This document shows, piece after piece, positions 20,707 through 31,278 of a stretch of 64,000 bases of DNA (positions within the stretch are counted from its first letter, which is position 1; every line of letters begins with the position of its first letter). The notes below the pieces were generated by a model. That model ran no database searches and had not been told where the DNA came from. It worked only from the letters and a program-made list of their open reading frames with translations. The translations under genes and the position numbers were made by a program. Origin of the DNA: Kitagawia praeruptora (Eukaryota; Streptophyta; Magnoliopsida; Apiales; Apiaceae); contig CM075345.1 in the NCBI GenBank assembly GCA_037693485.1, positions 120,488,001 through 120,552,000 of the forward strand, written 5' to 3'.

Positions 20707-21984
20707 TTGAAAAGGTACAGTTTGCTGTACTATGTGTGCACCCTGTGATTCCCCAATGGTTTTGGATTTGACTCTTCTACCATAGGTTTTTGAGTTAGAG
20801 CTATCTGTGTCTCTTGCCCTTTTGTGCAGTGTTCCTGGAGTGGAACTTAAATCAGTAGTCACACCCTGTTGAGAGGATGTAACTAGAATTTGGCTTGAAG
20901 GTTCATTAGCAGTCTTTTGAGAGACTGAAATGTTGATTGCACCAGCCTCACCTTCCTTATCCTTAGGGCTTCTTTGATGTTCACCCTGTCCCTCACCACT
21001 CACTACCACCTTCACACTCCCCTCAAGAGTTTTGGTAGTTTTTGCAACAGGTGCCTTTTGAGAGACACCTGAGGTTTGTCTTTTTGATTGTGGTTTTAGA
21101 ACTTTGGATTTGGTCACTTTGGTAGGAGCCTGTTTGGTCACAGCTACAGACTCCATTGTGACACTAGAAGGCAAAGAAATTTGGGGGTTAGAGATAGGAG
21201 TTTCAGAGTTGGAAACAGTTACCTGAACAATTGGTAGATATACCAATTGTACTTCTGCATTTAGGTTCATTCGAATCAAATCACTTAAGACTCTCTTCTC
21301 CTGAACAAAACAATTGAACTTGCTATCCGGGTTAGCAATGGATAGCTCATTCTCAGATACATGCAGTGCTAAGAGCATCAAAAATCTAGCAAAATAAATA
21401 TTCTTGCTCCTAGTTTCCTTTTTACCTAATTTAGCTGCTATCTCATACATGACTAGTGAGCCAAAATTATAAAATTTATCAGTCAAGAGCATACATAGCA
21501 TAACTAGCATGGAATTGGTAACAGCATCAAAATTACTAATTTTGCCAGAAAAAGTTTTAATGAAGGCATCACAAAAATAACTCCATTCTTTAACCATACC
21601 TTTCCTAACAATTTTCCCTAAGTTCTCAGTACTAAGGGTATAGTTTATGGAATTTAGCATGGTAACAATTTCAGCATTACTAGGTATTTCCAGACAGCTA
21701 TTCTCAGGCAATTTCAAACAAGCAGTTATCACATCAGAGTTAACTACATAGTTTTTACCCTTTAAAGAAAAAGCAAGTGTACCGTCTGTGCCAATGTACT
21801 CAGCAGATGCCCACACCTCTTCAATTACCTCGTGGATTAGAGGAGTGGTGGAAGTCATAGCATATGATAGTTTACATTTCTTCACAAAATTCATCATGGT
21901 GTGATATGCTTCTGGAGCGTTCACTTTATCAACAAAGGCTGCAAAATTGTTCTTCTCATAGGTAAACCCAGTGGAAGACATCAT
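20707..21984 (-). pseudogene. Element B aORF, N-terminal part
   Basis: It starts at ATG 21984 (ATGATGTCT) behind a TATA box and leader. It encodes the conserved aORF N-terminal block: YHTMMNFVKKCKLSYAM, then VIEEVWASA in the place of EQFWSTA in element A, and FARFLMLLALHV in the place of the PRF motif. An S/T/K-rich region follows. The frame enters CACTA-2 at 20706 and stops at 20635. Joined lengths of the three parts (about 1470 codons) approach element A's 1582. Confidence 0.8.
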
Positions 21985-22107
21985 CTTAACAATAGGCGCA
22001 ATTGAAGTGTTTGAACTTTTGTTGCAGAGAGTTTTAGTGAAGAAGATGCAGTTAACTTATGAGATTCTTGAAAATGAATAAAAGTGAGATGTGAGAGCAC
22101 AAGACAG

Positions 22108-22116
22108 CCTTTTATA
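22108..22116 (-). promoter_or_regulatory. TATA box of the element B aORF
   Basis: The minus strand reads TATAAAAGG, a near-perfect plant TATA box. It lies about 125 nt upstream of the aORF ATG, with a CT/CA-rich leader between. Confidence 0.7.
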
Positions 22117-22261
22117 TTTTTCAAGAATTAAAAATGAAATAATTAAAAGTAATTACTCCATTGGACAAAAGTAACTGTCATATAATAAATGAAAAGAAAA
22201 GAAGTACAGCCGTGACTAAATATACACGCTTACCAACGGCTATATAAAAAGAAATATGTAT

Positions 22262-22393
22262 ATCAACGGATAAAGAATGAACGGTTGAGAAAACAGTTTA
22301 TCCATCGATGACGTGGACAACCTGTTATCCGTTGACATACGAAAATCTAGTAATGTGTTTATACTACCAACGGATAAAAGGATATCCGTTGAT
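22262..22393 (-). repeat. Family-B motif cluster upstream of the aORF promoter
   Basis: Exact TCAACGGAT/ATCCGTTGA occurs at 22263, 22327 and 22384. Close variants occur near 22301 and 22368. The cluster is 150-280 nt upstream of the TATA box. Confidence 0.85.
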
Positions 22394-22510
22394 AAGCAAA
22401 TTTTGCCTTAGACAAAATTTCTGCTAAAAATTTTCTGAGAATTTTTAATTCTCAAGTATATCAAAACACATTTCTAGCTGCAATACAGTATGGTTAGATA
22501 TCACTAGGAT

Positions 22511-25500
22511 CTACGAAAAATTAAGCATACCTAGTGCACCTACCAACCTTGTGAATGAAGATTCATCAAGAGGCTTGGTGAAGATATCTGCAAGATGCAT
22601 TTCACTTGGCACAAAGTGCATTTCTACTGTACCATTCATCACATGCTCTCTAATGAAGTGGTATTTGATGTCAATATGCTTGGTTCTCGAATGTTGCACC
22701 GGATTCTCTGTGATGGCAATAGCACTAGTGTTGTCACAGAAAATTGGAATCTTCTCAACTTTTAGACCATAGTCAATAAGTTGATTCTTCATCCAAAGAA
22801 TCTGTGCACAACAACTTCCAGCAGCATTGTACTCAGCTTCAGCTGTAGAAGTGGAGACTGAGTTCTGTTTCTTACTGAACCATGACACAAGCCTGTTCCC
22901 TAGAAATTGACAGGAGCCTGTAGTACTTTTTCTATCAATTCTGCAACCTGCATAGTCTGCATCCGAATAGCAAATTAGATCAAAGCCAGAATCTCTTGGG
23001 TACCAAATGCCAAGGTTTGGTGTTCCCTTGAGATACCTGAAAATTCTCTTAATAGCAATCAAGTGAGACTCTCTAGGGTCAGCTTGAAATCTAGCACAAA
23101 GATAAGTGAAAAATATTATATCAGGTCTACTAGCTGTTAGATATAAAAGTGAGCCTACCATGCCTCTATAGCTTGAGATGTCCACAGACTTTTCCTTAGT
23201 ATTCAACTCAAGCTTAGTTGCAGTGGCCATAGGTGTTTTTGCAGAGGCACAATCCATTAAGTCAAATTTCTTTAAAAGATCATAAATATATTTTGTTTGA
23301 CTTATGAAAATTCCCTCATTAACTTGCTTCACTTGTAAACCAAGAAAGTAAGTTAATTCACCCATCATGCTCATTTCATACCTACTTTGCATAAGTTTGG
23401 CAAACCTTTTGCAAAGCTTCTCATCTGTAGACCCAAAAATAATATCATCTACATAGATTTGAATAAGTATTGAAGAACCATTGACATTTCTATGAAATAA
23501 GGTTTTATCTACTGTACCTCTAGTGAAGTGATTCTCCAAAAGAAATTGAGATAAAGTGTCATACCAGGCTCTTCGTGCTTGCTTCAAACCATAAAGTGCT
23601 TTCAAGAGAAGATATACATATTCTGGAAATTCTGGATCTTCAAAGCCAGGAGGTTGATGGACATATACCTCTTCTTCCAGTTCCCCATTTAGAAAGGCAC
23701 TTTTGACATCCATCTGATAGACTTTGAAATTGGCATGTGCTGCATAGGCTAGGAAAATTCTAATTGCCTCAAGTCTTGCCACTGGAGCAAAAGTTTCATC
23801 AAAATCTATCCCTTCTTCTTGAGAATAGCCCTTTGCCACTAATCTAGCTTTATTCCTCACAATTATGCCATTTTCATCAGTCTTATTCTTGAGAACCCAT
23901 TTGGTACCTATGACACCTCTATTATCAGGTTTGGGCACAAGCTTCCATACTTTATTTCTCTCAAATTGGTTTAGCTCTTCTTGCATTGCTAAGACCCAAT
24001 CTGGATCTAGAAGGGCATCTTCCACTTTCTTAGGTTCCTCTTGAGACAGGAAACTACTGTATAGACATTCTTCTTGTGTGGCCCTCCTAGTTTGGACTCT
24101 TGAGTTTGAGTCACCAATGATTAACTCAAAAGGATGATCTCTGGTCCATTTTCTTGAAGGTGGAAGGTTTGATCTAGATGAGGTTGCTTCATCTAAATGA
24201 GCATGATCTTGTTGATTGGTCATTGAGTTTTAATACATGTCAACGGATGCATCTAATGCTCCAGTATGACTGTCAACGGATGCTTCATTTCCAGTGTTAG
24301 CATCACTTCTAGTTGGACCAACAACTCCAGGTGAATTTTCATGGTCATGATCTTCATTTTCCTCATCATCATCAATGTACATTCTTCCTTTTACCTCATT
24401 TTCAAATCTCAACTTTTCATGGAAGCCTTCATCATTTAGACCTAGAATCTTTTGATCATCAAACACAACATGTACAGATTCCATAACAATGTTGGTTCTT
24501 AGATTGTAGACTCTATAGGCTTTCCTTGCTGCATACCCAACAAAGATAGCTTCATCTGCCTTTGCTTCAAATTTGCCCAAGTTATCTCCATGATTCCTTA
24601 GCAAAAAACACTTACATCCAAAGACATGAAGAAAAGCTAAAGTTGGTTTCTTGTTGGTGAATATCTGATAAGGAGTCATTCCTCTAGCTTGATTGACCAA
24701 GGAAATATTCTGAGTGAAACAGGCAGTGTTGACAGCTTCAGCCCAAAAATATGTTGGCAATCTCGATTCACTTAGCATTGTTCTAGCTGCTTCAATGAGA
24801 GTTCTGTTTTTCCTTTCAACAACCCCATTTTGTTGAGGTGTTCTAGTAGCAGAAAACTCATGGACAATTCCATTCTCTTCACAGAAAATCTTCATTGTGG
24901 AATTTTTGAATTCAGTGCCATTGTCACTCCTGATTCTTTGTACTTTGACTTCAGAACCATTGTTTACTAGTCTGAGATGATTGATGATGATTTCACTTGC
25001 ACAATCTTTGGAGTGCAGAAAGAAGGTCCATGTAAACTTAGAAAAATCATCTACAATCACCAGACAGTATTTCTTCTTTGAAATGGACATGACATTTACT
25101 GGACCAAATAAGTCCATATGCAGCAATTGAAGTGGCTTAACAATGGATGACTCTGTCTCGCTCTTGAAGGATGATTTCTTTTGTTTCCTTAATTGGCAGG
25201 CATCACACAATCCATCTTTGATGAACTCCAATTGAGGGATTCCTCTAGCAAGATCCTTTCTTACCAAATCATTCATAACTTTAAAATTCAAGTGTGACAG
25301 CTTTTTATGCCATAGCCAACTCTCATCCTTGCTTGCTTTGCTGAAGAGACAAGTAATGGATTCTGAGCATACTGAGTTGAAGTCAGCTATGTAAACATTT
25401 CCTTTTCTAAAACCTGTCAATACCACATTGTTGTTTTCCTTGGCAGAAACAACACAGGCTTCTTTAGTGAACTTTACTTCATAGTCTTTGTCACAAATCT

Positions 25501-25771
25501 GACTAACACTCAGCAAATTGTGCTTCAAACCTTCAACTAAAACCACTTCTTCAATGATGACATTGTCCTTTGAAATTAAGCCATATCCCTTAGTATATCC
25601 TTTGCTGTCATCTCCAAAGGTAATTCTAGGGCCAGCTGCCTCCTTGAACTCTGTGAGCAGGGTTGAATCTCCTGTCATATGCCTAGAGCATCCATTGTCT
25701 AGGTACCATAGATTCCTTCTATTTCCCTGCACACATTCCAAAATACAAATCAAGTTGATATTGGTACCCAA
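22511..25771 (-). pseudogene. Element B pol: protease, integrase, reverse transcriptase, RNase H
   Basis: The frame runs from the protease (WYLDNGCSRHMTGD, about 25664-25705) through the integrase zinc region (LWHKKLSHLNF) and integrase core (MDLFGPV, RSDNGTEF, QQNGVVERKNRT). It continues through RT (VDDIIFGS near 23431-23461) and RNase H (ADYAGCRIDRKS, STAEAEY) to TAA/TGA at 22511. The defects are a TAA at 24230-24232 in the integrase-RT linker and a DNG in place of the catalytic DSG/DTG of the protease. Pol is in a different frame from gag. Confidence 0.9.
24230..24232 (-). other. Nonsense codon in element B pol
   Basis: An in-frame TAA separates two frames that are otherwise continuous, since the distance to the next Met codon is a multiple of three. 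It lies in the linker between integrase and RT. Confidence 0.85.
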
Positions 25772-28020
25772 GTTTCCTTGGGTCCTTTCTTGTTAGCCTT
25801 TGGTTTTGCACTCTTAACAATCTTCACTTTAGGTGTAGATGCTTGAGTGATAGGTTTTGACAGATGCTCATTTGCACAAATATTTGATGCATGCATTTGT
25901 GGAAAATTGGCATACAAATTATTCATGCAAGGAATGCTCCATGACATTTGTGGTATATTTACAGATTGAAAATAAGGATTAGACACATATGGCATGTTCA
26001 CATATGGATTAGAAAAACTAGCATTCTGATATAAACCAGGCATTGTAGGCATACTTGGCATAGATTGAGGTACATGAACAAGAGTCCTTTTAACAGACTT
26101 GCAATTAGAAGATATGTGATTGGCACTATTACAATTACCACAAGTTTTCCTAGGAGCAAACTTGTCAGGAGAATAATTGTTTTTCTTGTTAATGCCTATC
26201 TTACCATTTCTGTTCTTTTTCTTTTTACTCTCAGTCTCTACCTTTTCATTAACTGATTTACCAACAGCCTTTTTGTTAAGTAAATCACCTGCCTTGGCCT
26301 TCTCACTAGATTTGGCTTGGCTACTTTCACCCGAAACAAAATTCTTGGCTACTGGACCATACTGATTATTCAGTTTCTTGAGTCCCTTCTTGCTAACAGA
26401 CTTTTTGTTAGTCGACGGATACCTCTCATCCGTTGATGGTTCAACTGTCAACGGATGATCACTATCCGTTGATTCATAAATAGTCTCTAGATCCTCAAGG
26501 CAAGGTTCTAGCTCCTTTTTCTTTTGAGTCCAGGTATCCCTCACAAATGATTCTATTCCCTGGACTTCTATTATGTTTTGAGAAACATTCTTACAGCTTT
26601 GAAATTTAGCAATTATCCCTTGTTCTTTCTCAAGCTGGTCTCTTAAAATCAGTTCTCTCTTTAACACAGCTTCAAGTTCACTTTTAGCATCATTGCAATC
26701 AACTCTCATTTTCTCAAATTCTAGAAATTGAATTTCTAGAGCAGCATTTCTATCACTTAAAAACAGATTAGTCTCTTTAATCCTATTGTTCTCTTTAGTA
26801 AGTGATTTAAGAGTAACACTCAAGTGATATAGTTCAGTAGACATTTCATCTATAACACTATTGCATTCCTCTTTGGTGAGCTCAGAGAGATTAGTAGAAA
26901 ATACCTGATTGCTAGCTGAACTTACTTCCTGCTCAGAATCAGCCATCAATGCAAGGTTGACAAACTCAGCATCATCATCAGAATGATTTCCATCAGCAGC
27001 CCAGTCATACTCTTGGGTCATGAATGCCTTTCCTTTCTGTCTGAGAAGATCAAAATATTTCTTCTTGTAGTCAACAGTTTCAGTTGGCTTTCCCTTGTTC
27101 TCAGATCTAGGCTTCCTGCATTCACTTATCATGTGACCAGAAATTCCACAATTGTAGCATTTAATTTTGGATTTATCCACATAGTTGCTAGTGTAAAAAT
27201 CCTTGTTAAATGGCTTAGCCACCCCAGAGTTTCTTCTGAATTTTGGCTTAGAGAATCTCCTAGATAGAAAGGCCAAATGCTCATCTATCTCATCCAATTC
27301 ATCCTGCTGAAGAACACTTATTTCTTCAGACACCTTTTCCTTGCTTTTGCTCGATTCTGCTCTACCTTCACAAACCTCCTTGTTTGGTGTAGATTTAGCA
27401 GCTTCAGTCCTCTTTTCCTCCTTCTGCTCCAAGTTGGCAACAAGTGCAACAGTCATTGGCTTCCACTCTTTGGGCAGTGATCTCAGAAATTTGAGATTAG
27501 AATCTTTCACTTGGTAGATTCTTCCATACAGTTTCAAGCCATTCAGTAGCTTTTGAAATCTACTAAATGTGTCATTCAATGTCTCTCCACTCTTGAAATG
27601 GAAGTGCTCATACTGTTGGATCAGTAGTTGCATCTTGTTTTCCCTTACCTGTTCTGTACCTTCACAAAGGGTTTGAACAATGTCCCATACTTCCTTGGAG
27701 GTAGTACAGTTGATAACATTGTCAACCATGTCTGTTTCTAAGCCATTAAACAGAATATTCATGGTCTTTTTATCTTTGTGGACTTCTGCAACATCTTTAG
27801 TACTCCACTCAGAGACAGGTTTGAGAATGTAAGTGTCTGGTGCATCTGCAGCAAGGCCAACTCTTGATGCAGCCTTCATTGGAACATGAGGACCCTTCTC
27901 AATGCAATCTACAAAACCTTCATCAATAGACATGAGATGTAGACGCATTTTTACTTTCCAGTGAAAGTAATTTTCTCTATCAAGAACTGGTATCTTTACT
28001 CCATAATCCTTCTTAGACAT
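25750..28020 (-). CDS. Element B gag (long Sirevirus-type, two zinc knuckles)
   Basis: The preferred start is ATG 28020 (MSKKDYGVKIPVLDRENY), about 60 nt from the LTR and typical of copia gag. An upstream TTG at 28050 is unlikely. A CCHC knuckle CYNCGISGHMISEC lies near 27110-27160, and a second, CGNCNSANHISSNC, near 26100-26150. A long coiled coil lies between them (about 26570-26900). SIRE1 Gag is known for a comparable coiled-coil extension. The frame is open to its end at WVPIST, after which pol continues in another frame. Four copies of the family-B motif or a variant lie at 26411-26472. Confidence 0.9.
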   Translation of the reverse strand: MSKKDYGVKIPVLDRENYFHWKVKMRLHLMSIDEGFVDCIEKGPHVPMKAASRVGLAADAPDTYILKPVSEWSTKDVAEVHKDKKTMNILFNGLETDMVDNVINCTTSKEVWDIVQTLCEGTEQVRENKMQLLIQQYEHFHFKSGETLNDTFSRFQKLLNGLKLYGRIYQVKDSNLKFLRSLPKEWKPMTVALVANLEQKEEKRTEAAKSTPNKEVCEGRAESSKSKEKVSEEISVLQQDELDEIDEHLAFLSRRFSKPKFRRNSGVAKPFNKDFYTSNYVDKSKIKCYNCGISGHMISECRKPRSENKGKPTETVDYKKKYFDLLRQKGKAFMTQEYDWAADGNHSDDDAEFVNLALMADSEQEVSSASNQVFSTNLSELTKEECNSVIDEMSTELYHLSVTLKSLTKENNRIKETNLFLSDRNAALEIQFLEFEKMRVDCNDAKSELEAVLKRELILRDQLEKEQGIIAKFQSCKNVSQNIIEVQGIESFVRDTWTQKKKELEPCLEDLETIYESTDSDHPLTVEPSTDERYPSTNKKSVSKKGLKKLNNQYGPVAKNFVSGESSQAKSSEKAKAGDLLNKKAVGKSVNEKVETESKKKKNRNGKIGINKKNNYSPDKFAPRKTCGNCNSANHISSNCKSVKRTLVHVPQSMPSMPTMPGLYQNASFSNPYVNMPYVSNPYFQSVNIPQMSWSIPCMNNLYANFPQMHASNICANEHLSKPITQASTPKVKIVKSAKPKANKKGPKETWVPIST
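26411..26472 (-). repeat. Family-B motif cluster inside gag
   Basis: Exact copies lie at 26428, 26448 and 26464, with a one-base variant near 26412, in both orientations. Two more exact copies lie in the pol linker at 24240 and 24273. Confidence 0.85.
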
Positions 28021-28061
28021 GTCGAAAGTGTGTTGATCTTTAAACTTCAAATATGTTAGAA

Positions 28062-28077
28062 GCTTGCACTGATACCA
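28062..28077 (-). other. Element B primer-binding site
   Basis: The minus strand reads TGGTATCAGTGCAAGC, two bases inside the LTR. It matches the 3' end of initiator tRNA-Met (TGGTATCAGAGC) with one mismatch. Confidence 0.85.
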
Positions 28078-28079
28078 AT

Positions 28080-29068
28080 TGTTATTCCCAGATTACACAC
28101 TTGTATAATTGTAGAAGGGGGGGTTGAATACAATTCTTGATAATTATAAATTTCTGATCAAAACCACAGAAATCTATAAGGAGATAATTGCTGAATGAGA
28201 AATGATTCACAAACACATAAAAAATCAGGTGGTTAAATGTACCACCTGAGACTTTTATTCGAAGAAAACTCTGTGATACAAATGTACACAGCTTCTGTTT
28301 TACAACTCTTTGCTTCTAAAGATATTCAAGAAACCCTAAGCAAATAGTCTGTTTTCTCAGTTTCTAAAGAGTTGCTACACTTGGTTATATATCCCAAGTT
28401 TTCAAGTACTACAAGAATAAGGTAATATTAATCTAATTCAAGTTGACTTGCTACTCCACTCCAAATCCACATGTAGCCGAAAGGTTGTCCTTGTGAACAG
28501 ATATGTCCCCTGCACCTTTCTTGTATGTACTGTGTAAATGGAATGCTTCTTTCTTCTGCGTTTCCAAAGTATGGCTGCCATACTGCTTTTTATACCTACT
28601 ATCAACCCATGTGATCTGTCAGTCAAACCTGTCCTTATCAACTGCTAATTCCCAGCTAGCATAAAAGAAAGTGTTAATGATTATCCGTTGATGTTGTATA
28701 CAGTCATCCGTTGATGGTAGTTTGAGCTGTATTCGTTGATAGAGTAGATTTGAGTTGTATCCGTTGATAGAGTCCTGTCTTCATCCGTTGATACACTTTC
28801 ACTTAGACAGAATTACATAGCATAGCTTATTTACATTTGGCTACCCTATTCTGCCTATCCATTGATGGTCAACATGACTCTGAATGAAAACACTATCAAC
28901 TGATAGCATAGAGGTACTGCAGTATGCTACAAAACCTCATCCGTTGATGAGCTACCTGTCAACGGATAGAGTTATAATGTCTCATCCGTTGACAGTTACA
29001 AAACTTGACTTATACAATTTTGATTGATTGATTGTGAAGTTATCATCAAGTACAACATATTCCTAACA
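28080..29068 (-). repeat. Element B 5' LTR (989 bp)
   Basis: On the + strand it starts TGTTATTCCC next to the PBS and ends CCTAACA. The outer 55 bp recur at 7941-7995. It contains a TATA box (minus-strand TATAAAAAG at 28594-28586) and, just upstream of that box, the family-B motif cluster. The short frame at 28438-28641 is not a gene. Confidence 0.9.
28683..28992 (-). repeat. Family-B motif cluster in the LTR (ATCCGTTGA)
   Basis: There are seven exact copies, at 28683, 28706, 28759, 28783, 28939, 28959 and 28984. Variants ATTCGTTGAT, ATCCATTGAT and ATCAACTGAT are also present. The cluster lies about 90-400 nt upstream of the LTR TATA box in transcription sense. Confidence 0.9.
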
Positions 29069-29286
29069 TTTTAGATTAATTAAATTAATTTTTTCGTGTT
29101 TGAATATAATCCTACTATTAATTAAATAATATTATTATCTAATATTAGATCTAATTTTATTCAATTTAAAAGACAGGTTATTTTTTGTTTAGGTTACTAA
29201 ATTTATTTTAGCATTTGAATATAATCCTACTATTAATCAAATTAACTTTTTAATAGATCTAACGGATCACAACATAGTCACAGAGG
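29069..29286. other. AT-rich host sequence flanking element B
   Basis: A TTTGAATATAATCCTACTAT block occurs twice, near 29098 and 29214. No gene is seen. If element B made a 5-bp duplication, TTTTA (29069-29073) is the expected copy here. Confidence 0.5.
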
Positions 29287-29704
29287 TGTTGGGAGTTATC
29301 CCGGCCCACGTCATTTGTGTAAGGGACAGATAGCTAGTTTATAAGCAATCAGTTAATAATTCCATTAGTGTGAGGCCTTGTGGGAGTGATCCAAAAACAA
29401 ATCCGTGTGAGCTTGGTCCAGAGGGGACAATGTCATACTAAGGCTTGCTGGCGGCCCAACAAGTGGTATCAAAGCTATGGTTATAACGGTACATTAACAT
29501 AACAATCTTAATGGGCTCCAAAATGGATCGAGTAAGAGGTAGATGGGCTATCCCAGGTTGGGCTTAAGGGGGGGTAGGTGGACTTTCCAGTGTGGGCCTA
29601 GAGGGAGCCAGATGGATTTCCAGTATGGGTTCAGGGGGAACCAGATCACACAGAAGGAGGTAGATTCGACAGGTGTGGAGTTAAGGCTTGCTGGTAGCCC
29701 AACA
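29287..29704 (+). mobile_element. TRIM-like miniature LTR element, 3' LTR partly deleted
   Basis: A 175-bp LTR (29287-29461) runs from TGTTGGGAGTTATCCC to GGCGGCCCAACA. A primer-binding site TGGTATCAAAGCTATGG-type follows at about 29464. About 200 bp of non-coding, G-rich interior then leads to a shortened second LTR ending GGCTTGCTGGTAGCCCAACA. No protein is encoded. The abrupt join to the next LTR at 29705 suggests a deletion. Confidence 0.6.
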
Positions 29705-30849
29705 AGAGGCATGTCCGTGTATATTTAATAACAAGCCTACTTGATCATTGTAATACTGTGTATAACTTACATGACCCCTTAGTTGGGGAACCAATTTAGT
29801 TAGATTTTGTCTTATAATTGTACTTAGTACGCATCAATTTCATCTATGTATTGTATAAAAAGTCACATAGTAATGCTTGAAAGAAGATCCATGGATCTTG
29901 CCTCAAGACTGAAGAAGAAGGCTGATAATAAACACAGTTGAAGTTTGTAGAATGAAGATTTGCCTAAGTACAAATTCGAGAAGTAATTTGTTCTATTAGA
30001 GAAGGCAAGGATTCGACATTTCAAGCATTCGATATGTCAAAGACACTATTCGATATCTCAAGAAGTCAACAAATCAAAGTTCAATTTGACATCTAAAGAA
30101 TTTGATATGTCAAAGACTCTGTTTGAGAACTCAAGAAGTCAACAAAGTCAAAGTTTCATTCGAGATCTCAAGGAGTCAAACAAATCAAAGACATATTCGA
30201 TATCTCAAGGAATTCATCAGTAAAAAGACATATTCGATATCTCAGGGATTACACAAGTTAAAAAGAGTAATTCGATATCTCAAGAATTCCAGGAGCAAAA
30301 GACTCATTCGAGAAGTGTATTCGATATCTCAAAATGATTTGTTCGAGAAGTCAGAGATGTCTAGCTATTCAAACGTAGTTCTCAAGTCAGAAAATCTACA
30401 TAAACCAAGGCATCTACAGTGGTCCAATTGTTGCAGTGTGCACCTGGCAAGTCTACAAAGAAGCTTGGAGAGAAATTTAAGGAGAAACAACTAAAGAAAT
30501 GGATCTGATCAGTATACAAAATAAGAAGAAATTCCATGATACCAAGTTTCACCAAAATTGTATATGCAAGTTTAGAAAGTAAGTTTGTCTATTACTAGTT
30601 TTACAAAAATGAGTTGTGTACATGTTCTAATAGTACACATACTCATATCTTTAGTTGTCAAATTTTTCATTGTACATTCAAGAATATCTCTCTGAGAAAA
30701 ACGAAACTGAGAATACAATTTGTGTTCACAATTTGTAACATACTTCAAATCTAATAAAATAAAGAATAAGTGGATAATTACATTCACCCCCTCTATTAGA
30801 TTTAAAGTGAGTTTGTGTGTTGTTTAATTTCCGCATTAGTCTTGTTCAA

Positions 30850-31278
30850 ACATACATATTCAAGCTACATGATTAAACAAATTCAAACACTTTTGGATCA
30901 CTTTTAACCTTTATAGGTATCAGTATCAAGATATCTCCAAAATACCCCCACAATTCAATTATTTCTAGGAATGTTTCACTACATTCCTGTAATATCAGGA
31001 AATTCTATTATTTCCTTTCATGGTATCTTGTCTTGTTTAAAAATAATTAGTCTCTACACGACTAACATCCTCATATTAAATGATAGTCTGAATTGATGAA
31101 CATCGCTTTTGCATCTCCATTAGAGAGCAATTCAACATGCACCTACTCCATTAAATTAATGCGAGTAATGTGCAGTGATCTCATGAATATATCCACATTA
31201 TGAACAAAATCAACAAGTGGTTATTCAGTAACACTTAAAAAAAGATAAAGAAAAATAAAAAAAAGCTGATAAGACATT
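30850..31278 (+). other. Part of the diverged LTR with no recognised content
   Basis: The match to element A's LTR is not visible here. It may be a further small insertion or simply diverged sequence. No gene is seen. Confidence 0.35.

Larger units (their letters stand above)
21985..22510 (-). promoter_or_regulatory. Element B spacer between pol and aORF: motif cluster, TATA box, leader
   Basis: Read on the minus strand, the order is pol stop, family-B motif cluster (22393-22262), TATA box (22116-22108), a leader of about 95 nt and the aORF ATG. This matches the plan in elements A and C. Confidence 0.65.
7941..29068 (-). mobile_element. Copia element B (Sirevirus-like, minus strand), with nested insertions
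   Basis: On the minus strand the order is complete LTR (29068-28080), PBS, gag, protease, integrase, RT, RNase H, promoter-like spacer, aORF, polypurine tract and a 55-bp LTR remnant. CACTA-1 (8191-12661) and CACTA-2 (15791-20706) are inserted in the aORF, and element A is inserted in the left LTR. Removing the two CACTA elements leaves about 11.7 kb here, a normal Sirevirus size. The rest of the left LTR must lie outside the window, beyond element A's 5' end. Confidence 0.85.

Noticed and set aside
25750..25771. A spliced intron between gag and pol in element B (and 55091-55112 in C)
   Set aside because: GT and AG are present, but the interval would be about 35-41 nt, shorter than normal plant introns. 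A frame change is the simpler reading.
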